Assembly (NCBI GenBank): GCA_034696485.1 | Contig: JAQIWT010000710.1 | Coordinates: 1 to 15,951, forward strand | Length of the DNA: 15,951 nt | DNA from: Isohypsibius dastychi | Lineage: Eukaryota > Tardigrada > Eutardigrada > Parachela > Isohypsibiidae | Direction: 5' to 3' | In this document: piece by piece, positions 8,606 to 15,951 of the stretch | How the letters are laid out: every line of letters starts with the position of its first letter | How positions within the stretch are numbered: position 1 is the first letter of the stretch | The notes under the pieces: model-generated | What the model saw: only the letters and a program-made list of their open reading frames with translations | Told to the model about the DNA's origin: nothing | The model's database searches: none | Position numbers and translations under genes: made by a program

Positions 8606-8709
8606 TTCAACCCCATCTTGATTTTCCATAAGTCAGATGTTTCCAAGTTTTGCATTCACCAGGAAATCCACTTTAACAGTGACGACGGAGATATAAAAGC
8701 AGAAGAGAA

Positions 8710-9003
8710 CTTGAGTTACTACATAATGGCGATTTACACTCCCGAAGCATCAGATAACCCAATGGTTGGCCCGGTCCAAATAGGCGAAACTCCGACGGAC
8801 GACGAACGGCAGGGGATCGACGATTTGTTGCGCGAATACTCGGACCTGTGGCTTCACAGAAAATACCACCAGGTTCACTTTGATGTAGGAGACTCCAAAC
8901 CCATCTGGTCACAAGTTTTACGGCTATCGAAAAAAGAAACAGAAATGGTACAACAACACATTAATGAGCTCATCGAGAGATGACACCGTCGAACTTAGTC
9001 GCA
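8710..9003 (+). pseudogene. Start of Ty3/gypsy reverse transcriptase, truncated
   Basis: The frame 8507-8983 reads DDLLREYSDLW, then HFDVGDSKPIWSQVLRLSK and EMVQQHINELIER. This is the conserved entry into gypsy RT: the LL..Y.DLF segment, the H.I..GD..P block, then E....I.ELIE just before the fingers. A TGA at 8981-8983 ends the frame. A one-base shift continues with DTVELSRIT to about 9003, fitting the usual TVE.S.S block. Immediately afterwards the foldback element begins, and the catalytic core (YxDD) is not found beyond it. Confidence 0.62.
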
Positions 9004-9004
9004 T

Positions 9005-9096
9005 TACGTGTGCTCCACAATTCACAGCCCACCCCCTAGCATCTGACTGTATGTGTTAGATGCGCAGGGTGGGCTGTAAATTGTGGAGCACACGTA
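9005..9096. mobile_element. TA-flanked foldback MITE-like element 2
   Basis: Arms 9005-9034 and 9067-9096 (30 bases each) are inverted copies with one mismatch. The loop contains a second stem, GCATCT (9039-9044) with AGATGC (9058-9063), so almost the whole 92 bases fold into one hairpin. Each end is TA, so it can be read as 9007-9094 with a TA duplication, starting CGTGTGCTCCACAATTCACA. It is unrelated in sequence to the foldback at 5681-5835 but shares its design. It sits exactly at the point where gypsy RT similarity stops. Confidence 0.75.
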
Positions 9097-9910
9097 GAAA
9101 CTGGGAATTTCACAGCAACGCTCAAGCTTCTTTCTGAGTAGCTGAAGGAGTCGTTTGTTTTGCGTGACGTCAAAATGCGGACGCAAATGGTAATTGACTA
9201 ACGTGCACCACTTTTGAATATTTTCAGGTTTTAGGCGGAAGCAGATGGACTTATTGTAGAGAATCTTGTAGACGCTTTTTTTGCTGAGAATGATCACGTC
9301 AAAAGCACGCGCGTTCTTTTTTCCAGATCTGTATTGAGAATATCTATTTTGATGTCCATCCTTCTGGAATCAACTCGTACTTCCCTGAATCCAAAACAGA
9401 GAACGATCTTTCGAGCACTCATCATGAATCTGACAGTTGAGCAAAAAACAGAGTGGGTCGAACAATTTCATTACCACGGCCTCTGAATTTTGTTTCTTCA
9501 ATTAATCGGACTCGGCCTCGTGACTACGTAATAGGGACTTTGCGCAGGATTTCGGCAGTCCGCAGAGGAAAGTGAAGGAATGTCGTTTCCTTCCTTCATA
9601 ATTCTGTCAATGATGCGGTATTTCTCGAGAAAAACACGAGCATGTTCGATGTTGAAGATCTTGTCCATCGCGAACTGCTGGTTTGATGGTTGCAAAATTC
9701 GACCAAACTTCATGTTATTTTATTGATAACAAAAAGCTGAGATCACGAAGACTGGTGAAAAAATTCACTTGTGGGCACAATTCTGTAACGCCGTTCACAA
9801 GGACATGGTTTCTTGTAAGAGCTGCCTCCTTTGAAAATCGAATAAAACAAAGCTCATCGGCTGCTTGCGACCCATACCGGTTTCGAGTGCGTTTCACATA
9901 GCGTCGCAAA
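9097..9910. other. Unexplained segment where RT core and RNase H should be
   Basis: No RT or RNase H motif is found on the plus strand. On the minus strand there are three modest frames. 9715-9909 contains FSKEAALTRNHVLVNGVTEL. 9498-9713 is highly charged, contains IEHARVFLEKYRIIDRIMKEG and looks protein-like. 9022-9297 is basic and extends across the foldback. They might be successive pieces of one decayed minus-strand gene, but I recognise no family. At about 800 bases the segment is also shorter than the RT plus RNase H region it replaces, so this is an insertion combined with a deletion. Confidence 0.3.
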
Positions 9911-9913
9911 GAA

Positions 9914-10500
9914 GCGATCGATAACTTGACTCAATGGATGCAAAGTCGTGCAGTGTGTGCTGTGACGGCTTCAAACACAGCAGACTTTTTTGCCGATCAG
10001 GTCGTACTTCGGCATGGTGCCCCGTGTTAGCTTATAAGTGACCGGAGCTTGCATTCTGTATAAGATTTGATCAGCGTGCACAAGCTGCTTTCAACTCAGC
10101 GCACCGTGACCCAAGCATCAATTCACGGGCGGATGGTCGCACAGATCGGATGAACCAGATGAGTCGACTTGCTTCGTCTCGTTATGTCAAATTCAGTCAG
10201 AATATTGAGACGAAATGTTTCCATGTGACCTTCGCAATCAACATGGCAGAACGATTGTCAATAAAATTCAGTCCAGTTGAACTTGTTTGAAGGCAACCTT
10301 CATTGTCTGCAATTGATGTTTTTTAACATTCCGGAGGTTTTGAATTGTGAAGAATCCTGAAACTTCTGTCGGAAATATTCAGAGTGGCCTCGAAAAGCTC
10401 ATGAAGTGGCTCAAGTACGATCTGATGCACAGCATGATGATTAACCACCGTTACAGATCATTGAAGAGATGAATGAAGATTTGAGGTGGGTGACCCAGTT
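9914..10500 (+). pseudogene. Ty3/gypsy integrase catalytic core, broken
   Basis: The frame from 9914 reads AIDNLTQWMQSRAV, TADFFADQVVLRHGAP, then a stop and LISDRS. These are the standard integrase blocks around the second catalytic aspartate (R.G.P..+.SD.G). In the adjacent frame, 10120-10165 reads GRTDRMNQM, aligning with the G..ER.N block that carries the third catalytic residue; here Glu is replaced by Asp. Next come SSRYVKFS, HVTFAINMAE and KFSPVELV, the end of the core (FA.N, SP..L.+G). Weak similarity to the C-terminal linker may run to about 10500. Several stops and frame changes make it non-functional. It belongs to the same strand and order as the gag/pol remains upstream. Confidence 0.65.
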
Positions 10501-10868
10501 GCGCTAAGATGCCGACAGGACATTCGATGACACAATCGCCACACACACACAACTTGAAATTGATCAACTCATAAGAACTGCGGCCATACCACGTCAACAA
10601 CTCTTAACCGTGAGCAACGCTACGTGTAGTAATTATATAAATTCTCAGGTCCTGCTAGATGGAACAGCAGTTTTTGACACTTTTGGTCAAATGACATAGC
10701 GGGCCGAGGAGTGATAGCGTGAATTTGCATAATCTGAAACGTGAACTAAGCAACTGCGTGACTCAACATCAAAAAGCATAGTATTACCACGCAGCTGTTC
10801 GCTCTCACACTCTGGTGCCGAGTGCAGCTTACGCTGAGCAGAGTACATCTTAATTGAGACTTCTTGAG
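10501..10868. other. No recognisable gene
   Basis: Between the integrase and the polymerase-like segment there is no supported feature. A short forward reading near 10600-10690 (NYINSQVLLDGT) is suggestive but lacks any continuing domain. No 3' LTR matching 6202-6519 was seen here. Confidence 0.35.
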
Positions 10869-11400
10869 CGAATAAGTCGACTACCTGTGGTTTCGTTTAA
10901 TGATAGCTCCTTCGACCAGCGACTTGTTTGCGAACAGCTTTCCGTTTGGCTTTTTGCCACCTGCAAAACAAACTGACTTGTATAAGAAGAATGTGCGGTG
11001 TATGTGCCTCACGGCCGGTGCTCACCCGCAAATTCTCGACTGGTAATTCTATTTTCCTGCTGAAAAAATCTGGAAAATTCTTTGAAGTTTATCACATCAG
11101 CCGGTTCACAAAAGCATTTTTCATACTCCTGGCTTGACGCAAGCCTGGCTATAATTTCATGAAGACCTAGACGATTCAGAAATATCCTACGTCGACTACA
11201 AATAGTGCAAGCAATTGTGGGAACACGAGCGCATGGAGACATTCCTCGATTTTATTCGCTATGACAACTTTTGGGATGTCACACCGTTCTTAAAGGGAAT
11301 CACTAAAATGATAACATTCCATCGCGATAGCCGATAATGTACGCTGGGAAAAGCAATCAGTCTGCCAGGTCTGTGCAACCGATATGCTTATAAAGTCTAC
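10869..11400 (+). pseudogene. Fragment resembling a family B (viral/Polinton-type) DNA polymerase, exonuclease region
   Basis: The frame at 10869 reads LPVVSFNDSSFDQRLV, resembling the Exo II block of protein-primed family B polymerases (hydrophobic-GFN-x3-Y/F-D). A second forward frame, 11050-11125, reads KKSGKFFEVYHISRF, where the next strand would lie. From 11168 a frame reads LDDSEISYVDYK, stop, CKQLWEHERMETFLDF, YDNFWDVTPFLKG (YDN...D near 11260-11280, compatible with Exo III, Y-x3-D), then stop and AISLPGLCNRYAYK. This ordered set recalls the eukaryotic virus- or Maverick-like polymerase proteins scattered in invertebrate genomes (recalled pattern, not searched). The palm catalytic motifs are absent, and the Exo I block was not found. 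Two stops and frame changes show it is dead. Confidence 0.5.
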
Positions 11401-12085
11401 ATCCTAATCACTACTTCTCATTTTTTCTGACGATACTTCGTTTTCACCACATGTCGACGGAAATGCGTAGTACCGCAAAAGCAATCGCGTAGACCAAACA
11501 AGAATTGTGTGACAGCTCTTGACGAGCCACAACCTCCATTGAGACACGCAGAAAAGCTTCGTCGAATCCAAAGACGTTCCATAATTGGAGCAATGTTTCG
11601 AGCCGGACTTAAGCTGTCGTTGATCCACGCGTCATTGCTTCGACGTTGTTCTGCCAGGATAAAATGTGAAGATCCTGTATTTAAAATCTGTAGGTTGGTT
11701 CTCAAACCATGACAGGTGAGGCGGTGCTTCTGGATTACAGGAACCCGATCTGATAATGTGCTAACATCAGATGGTAGAAACAAACCAACGAACATATCCG
11801 CAGTTTCCGTTGAACTTTGCAAAAGATACTTCACAGCATCTGCAATTTTACAGCTGAGCAAAGAACCAAGTGTGAGGAGTTCTTATTCGTCAGTTTTGTA
11901 TAGATTTATCCTTCCAATCTTCAGCCACAACTGTTCCGGAGAGGCGACTGCATTAGCGATGTGCTTTGTGCGCTTTTTCCTTGTTTTACAAAAAAGATGG
12001 ATTGAGGAATCGACATCAGCTGCTCCAGCTCATGCTCATCCGGAACGTAAATAATGCAGGACCTGGTTCTCCGATCAGAAAGCGG
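11401..12085. other. Unassigned segment between polymerase-like and Helitron remains
   Basis: The longest frame is 11418-11861 on the minus strand (147 codons). It contains QKHRLTCHGLRTNLQILN and a basic C-terminus, and no domain I know. A forward frame at 11716-12054 overlaps it. The minus-strand frame could be the C-terminal or 3' part of the Helitron that ends just to its right, since the orientation agrees. No Helitron 3' hairpin with CTRR end was identified. Confidence 0.25.
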
Positions 12086-12089
12086 CTTG

Positions 12090-13135
12090 ACAAGACTACG
12101 TAGTCGATCGATTTCCGTGGAATACAGCATCAGGTATGAATCGGCTCTTCGGAAAATTGAGATCGGCACATCCTTCGGAGGGGGTTTGACCTTGAGTTTT
12201 GTGGACTATCAAAAGCCAGTTCTAAACGAAACTGTTTCCGTTGAGCAGACGTACGATTTACTTCAAAACGTCCATTAAAGGTAAGGATTTTAATAGGGGT
12301 CCTGTTCGATTCGTCGCAATCTTCGTCCAAAAAGATCTCGATTAATGCCGGTGGCTCTGTTGCGACAATCGGAATTCCGTCGACGCTTTGCAGCTCGGAT
12401 TTTCGGATCGATTTCTCATTAGGGTAGTCTTTATATTCATTCAGCTCAGATGTTGGCCAAAGAAAGCGGTTCACAGTTCAGCGAGTTCCGTTGACAAGTC
12501 CAGAATCTGTGTCCAAATTTTGTGTAATCATTACTTTGCATCCGACACTGAGCAAGAAATCCTTGATGAGTCCACAAGTGTCGTTTTTTTGAGCGATGTC
12601 TCGATCTTTTTCCCATGAACGGCCTTGACTGCATCTGTAGTTTGGACTTGCTGATAATGTTGGAGTAGTCGTGAGAATCTTGTGCAGTGAAATGATAGAT
12701 CACATGCCGATGGGCCGATGTCGCCTCCAGAGCTTCGCTGTTGAATCGGTCGACTTGGGCGTTGGTCACGAAGATATGGAGCCACGTAAACTTGATCAGA
12801 GAATATTCTTCCGAAAGTTTTTTCCATCCCAAAGGATTGACTTTTGGATCCAAGCAACGCAGACGAAGCGCTTAATCCAATTCATCGAGCAATATACCTA
12901 GCCGCAAAGGTTGCAGAAGTTGGGAGAACTCCGGGTCATTGACTTGCCTCATATTGACATCAAAAAAATGGGGTTGAAACAGTTACTGCCACAAATTGAT
13001 AGGCGTGTTGTGGCTTTCGAGAATAGAAAGATCTCGCACGGGTTTAAGTTGAAAAAAATTGCCAATAAACAGTAACGGAATCCACCCCAAAACCATCCAT
13101 CGAGTGGGAGGTAATCGCGATCACCTTTCACTCGA
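12090..13135 (-). pseudogene. Helitron Pif1-like helicase, C-terminal half
   Basis: This is the SF1B helicase domain of a rolling-circle transposon, read right to left. SNELANRVKGDRD and a GGIPLL start lead to FIGNFFQLKPV (13037-13072 region), the GDF.QL.PV block with the first Asp replaced by Asn. Next come VNMRQVNDPEFSQLL (about 12920-12958) and WLHIFVTNAQVDRFNSEAL (about 12740-12785), the block A..L..TN..V...N. After frame changes, QFRLELAF (near 12210) is followed by VHKTQGQT (12183-12206), the helicase T-hydrophobic-HK-x-QG-x-T motif. Lastly YSTEIDRLRSL (near 12130) sits where YVALSR is expected. Stops at several points and the lost Asp show a dead enzyme. Walker A (motif I) is not present anywhere to the right. 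Confidence 0.75.
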
Positions 13136-13376
13136 TTGGCCAGTTCATTTGACGTCCGAAACCTTGTCAGTGTCAAAAGATGCTGCGGGAATCCGACCCA
13201 GCACCACCATCTAGAGAACTCTTCTTTCCGTAACTTTTTGACTGAATCTAGGATTTGCAGCTCCTCTGAGTCAAGTAAGAGTACACCCGTTCCGACATCA
13301 AAGTTTTCTGTTTTATCCTCGGGATTCTCGCAATCTTTTCTGCTCAAACGAGTGTTATTGTAATTCCCATCTGCTC
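13136..13376 (-). pseudogene. Helitron junction segment: Rep-helicase linker with internal deletion
   Basis: Minus-strand frame 12949-13347 begins with a charged, uninformative stretch (RKDCENPEDKTENFDVGTG, LLLDSEELQILDSVKKLRKEE) that follows the CxKG...RC region of the Rep part, and reaches helicase sequence by about 13135. In complete Helitrons this interval holds the paired catalytic tyrosines of Rep and the Walker A and B motifs, normally well over 1 kb of coding DNA. Here about 240 bases remain and neither motif is seen, implying a deletion of that core. Confidence 0.5.
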
Positions 13377-14260
13377 TTATAACAACGTCCTTCTTACGAC
13401 GCGATTGCGCGTTCCCTTACTGCATGTCGCAGAATGGCAATGGTTCTGCCAATTATTTACTAGATCATTTAGGTCTTTATCCGTATGGGCGTCCGGTAGG
13501 TTAGTGGACAGGATCTTGTCGAGGAAATCACAAATTCTTGGCTTTCCGCTTTCTGAATCTGAATCAAACTGTTCCCAAAACCATCCAAGGTAGTGGACAT
13601 GCCCAAATCCACTACGTTGAAAATCTACCTTCAAGAACATATCTGCGAATTAGAGGTCATCAGGAAAGGGCGGCAGTTTTTTCTTCTTCAGAAATTCCAT
13701 AAATAAACGCGTTCTTGCGTCGAACATTTTTGCAGCGATGCCGGTGAAACAATTCACGTATTTCTAGAACTGATCATGAGTAAAGAAAAAAAAATTATTT
13801 CATAGAGGCTCTTGAATCGACCCAAATTCCTGTGGCCGTATGAAGCACAGAACTTCCGGCATGAAACTCAAATTGCACGTTCCGAAAACATGTGGCGCTC
13901 CTGTCGTATAAACCATATTTATCAGATGTTTTCTGGACTGGTCAAAGTATGCTTTCGACCCACGGATTTTCGGTCCAACTCTTGGATAAAGTGTGCGCGC
14001 AGCTTGTTGAACTGTTAATCTCTGAGCAATATTCTTACACGCATCGAGAATTATCCAGGGAACTCCATGACGAGAAAATTCTCTCTGTATAATATTCAGA
14101 CTTCAGAAACCATATGAAGTGTCTGCGCCGAATCTTCTGATGTCAGTTCCGGCACGATATTTGTGATACTTAACAATCGACAATTCTTGGCTTCTTTGGG
14201 GATCCCATTCTCCTCCGCAACCATGAGAAAACAAATGGGGATAAGCCTCCTCCTCCCTTC
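13377..14260 (-). pseudogene. Helitron replication initiator (HUH Rep) domain
   Basis: Rep nicks and joins the transposon ends. Reading leftward, EEEAYPHLFSHGCGGEWDP (14199-14255) matches the E.AFP.LFP.G.GG block at the start of the Helitron helicase-like domain. LSIVKYHKYR and RRFGAD follow, as in the KEY...R....RF.....Y pattern. IRGSKAYFDQSRKHL and GAPHVFGTCNLSF (13880-13990) match the GS..Y......L..M....G.P..F.T.S block. The nuclease motif is seen in VDFQRSGFGHVHYLGW: the HUH histidines HVH lie at 13593-13601. WQNHCHSATCSKG (13413-13451) is the Cys/His Q.H.H..TC.K block that follows. Several stops and frame changes occur. The tyrosine motif, normally further on, is missing. Confidence 0.78.
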
Positions 14261-14327
14261 CGATACCTGGTTCTGATCGAACTCATTCTTTTTCTCCGTG
14301 TTGTATAATTGGTTGCATATTTTGAAA

Positions 14328-14835
14328 CTACCGATGGGGTTCATTATATTTTTTTGGTCGTTTTGGGTCAGCGGTATCCCATACCGGCTCATGTGTTGCC
14401 AATCCTATCCTTCGTTCTGCACCAAAGTAAGTGCGACCAGGAATCATGTATCCCTCCATATCAAGCAGAGCAAAGATATCATCAACCTGAATAGCAGATA
14501 TCTCCACCTCATTCTCGGTCATATGCATTTCTGTCCTGAAGTGGTACGTCTTTATACCAAGGATTGATCTTTGCCAGGTGTTTCAGTGCTTCATGAATAG
14601 CATCCACATCAACCAAATAAAATGAAGTGAACGAAGATTCTCCTTCACCTTTAGTTGGTTCTTCCTGGCATACTGCAAGCAACCGTCCATCTGGGGGATT
14701 TGGCATCATATCCTTTATGTTTCGTTCAAATCCATTCGGTATCTGTAGAACGTGCCCACTGGACTTCGGCAGCCCAACGGGTTTGAAAAATATGGACTGA
14801 TAGGGAATTATTTGGCGTACACAAAGTAATACCAC
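14328..14835 (-). pseudogene. Helitron N-terminal region (DUF6570-like)
   Basis: Frame 14509-14835 on the minus strand reads VGLPKSSGHVLQIPNGFE, KDMMPNPPDGRLLAVCQEEP, then FYLVDVDAIHEALKHLAKIN and PWYKDVPL. This fits the N-terminal domain of animal Helitron proteins, where a GH.+.+P block is followed by V....V..AL..L...NP.Y.DV. The adjacent frame 14328-14528 continues with acidic sequence (NEVEISAIQVDDIFALLDM) that leads towards the Rep domain on the same strand. It is one piece of the same element as the Rep and helicase remains. A one-base frame change separates the two frames near 14520. Confidence 0.65.
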
Positions 14836-15029
14836 AAATCAAATCCGAGTTTTAGCTCATTGTATTCTGGTCCTGGATCCAAGTTGTTCAGCTTGAGACT
14901 GTACTTGCAATGGTAATGAACATCCGAGCGGGAAAATTCAGTGCATTTCGAGCACATGGATCCGCAAGCTAAAAATAATACGGCTTTACCGGGCTCATAC
15001 AAAAACAGCATCGTGGACAAGTGCACCAA
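14808..15029 (-). other. Possible Helitron N-terminal Cys/His segment
   Basis: A 73-codon minus-strand frame directly upstream of the DUF6570-like piece contains CGSMCSKCTEFSRSDVHYHC, a Cys/His cluster of the kind found at Helitron N-termini, followed by LDPGPEYNELKLG. The order and strand agree with its being the start of the same protein, but the match is weak and the true start codon is unknown. From 15030 to 15166 nothing is recognised. Confidence 0.3.
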
Positions 15030-15166
15030 TAATCACAGAGAATGAAAAGGACGAAATTCCGTGATTGAATGACACAACATTATGAAGAATATAATTCGGG
15101 AAATTTCGAAAGGAGTCACCAGAAAATTAATTTGATCCTCGTAATTATCAGCAGGCTTACTGGCAT

Positions 15167-15630
15167 TCAACGAATATTTCTAGGAAATTTCGGACACTCG
15201 CCACAAAGTTGACCTTTTGACCAGCGGCTCGGTGTCGGGTACTTGGCGTCCACGGATGACGTCAGAGGTTCAGGTTTTCGAAAGTAGACTGCATTGACAG
15301 GCTGAATCGCTGAAACGAGAAATTCACTTGCGTGAAAAGCATTCGGGTGGGTCCTCCAATTTAGCAACGCCATGAATTGAATAAACGTTAACAAAGAGAA
15401 TAAATACAGATAATCAGTCGGAGTCATAATTGTAATAAGATCGAACACCAACGGTGGCCAGAAATAAGTGTTGTTTGCACAACAGCACGGCAGGCAAAAA
15501 TACACGCGAGACGATAAAAAGTGTCTTGCTCCAACCCAACTAGTTTCCATGTGAGTGCAACCGCATTTAAGAAGGGAATGAACAAGGCCATTGAATACAC
15601 TCGAGTGCGCGGGCCGCTAAATAAATACAA
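15167..15630 (-). other. Unassigned hydrophobic open frames
   Basis: Two overlapping minus-strand frames (15424-15630 and 15167-15550) encode hydrophobic segments, for example YLYLFSLLTFIQFMALLNW and VYSMALFIPFLNAVALTW, which could be membrane-spanning. They are followed by a polar tail ending CGECPKFPRN. The first has no ATG start. At the tail's end GCCAGTAAGC (near 15156-15165 on the complement) resembles a splice donor. A host membrane-protein exon is possible, but chance hydrophobic frames in AT-rich DNA are as likely. No family is recognised. Confidence 0.2.
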
Positions 15631-15675
15631 GCTCAGCGCAATAAAAAAATAGAATAAATGAATACGAGATTGGCG

Positions 15676-15951
15676 TCACCACTGTGAGGTCCTGTGACCT
15701 TGTGTGTCAATCTCGAATGGCGGTGCTCTTGCTTGGGTTAGGGGGCATGCCTTAGAGGGAAACAGGTCGTAGAACTCTTTTAAGACTGTTCTGATCTTTT
15801 CCTTGCTTTGATCGTCCAGGTGTTCCGTGGCTGGTACGCCATTATTACTGGTTGCGTGGGTGGCTCTTCCCTGATCTTGTCGTTGTTTGTGTTCGCTTCA
15901 ATCTCTCGAGGTCGAGTTGGTATTGGGGCAAGGTATCGTCTTGTCATTGGT
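15676..15951 (-). pseudogene. Second Ty3/gypsy pol fragment, RT entry, minus strand
   Basis: From the window edge leftward, a Pro/Arg/Glu-rich frame (RRYLAPIPTRPREIEAN) gives way after a frame change to one reading ATEHLDDQSKEKIRTVLKEF, YDLFPSKACPLTQ and APPFEIDTQGHRTSQ, with a stop at 15676-15678. This is the conserved entry to gypsy reverse transcriptase (L....K..I..LL.EF.DLF, then an H/E.I.TG...P block). The element continues off the right edge. It is on the opposite strand from the gypsy remains at 6-10 kb, and its wording (FEIDTQGH versus HFDVGDSK) shows it is a different family. The RT catalytic core is absent; similarity stops at about 15690. Confidence 0.55.

Noticed and set aside
10595-10690. 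Reading of a Pif1 Q-motif (LNREQR, then NYINSQVLLDGT) on the plus strand
   Set aside because: It needs frame changes within 40 bases and no Walker A follows, so there is no second helicase here.
10500-11400. 3' LTR of the gypsy element
   Set aside because: No stretch matching 6202-6519 was seen by eye, and the sequence instead reads as polymerase-like coding DNA from 10869.
1-15951. CRISPR array, bacterial operon, toxin-antitoxin or defence island
   Set aside because: No regularly spaced repeats, no compact ORF clusters and no ribosome binding sites; the content is eukaryotic transposon debris.

Overview
This window looks like intergenic or heterochromatin-like DNA from an invertebrate metazoan. 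That is an inference: no host gene was recognised to name a taxon, but the mixture of non-LTR, Ty3/gypsy, Helitron and DNA-transposon remains is typical of animal genomes. Nothing looks prokaryotic (no operons, ribosome binding sites or rRNA, and no intact ORF above about 1 kb). Almost everything identifiable is mobile-element debris interrupted by frameshifts and stops.

Layout, left to right. (1) About 30-1894 is bounded by a perfect 16-bp terminal inverted repeat, a candidate DNA transposon with no recognised transposase. (2) 2069-4658 (+) is the best preserved item: most of the pol ORF of a non-LTR retrotransposon with a C-terminal restriction-like endonuclease (R2-like architecture), broken by one frameshift and two stops. 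It lies between near-copies of GGTTARGGCACAGTA and is followed by AT-rich DNA and a C-tract/G-tract palindrome. (3) 5.2-10.5 kb (+) holds Ty3/gypsy remains: an integrase fragment, an LTR-like stretch with a primer-binding-like site, gag, a decayed protease, an unexpected zinc-finger-like stretch, the start of reverse transcriptase, and a second integrase. Two small TA-flanked foldback elements (5683-5833 and 9007-9094) lie in or beside these remains. About 0.8 kb of unexplained DNA replaces the RT core and RNase H. (4) About 10.87-11.40 kb (+) resembles the exonuclease part of a viral/Polinton-type family B DNA polymerase. (5) 12.09-14.83 kb (-) is a decayed Helitron: N-terminal region, HUH Rep domain and the C-terminal half of the Pif1-like helicase, with the segment between Rep and helicase missing. 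(6) The right end has an unassigned hydrophobic ORF pair and a further Ty3/gypsy pol fragment on the minus strand.

The pieces do not form a functional system; they are nested, truncated insertions. The non-LTR copy looks youngest because it keeps long ORFs, while the gypsy, Helitron and polymerase pieces need frame changes every 100-300 bases to be followed. Identifications come from reading motifs in translation without database searches, so family names at the clade level are tentative.
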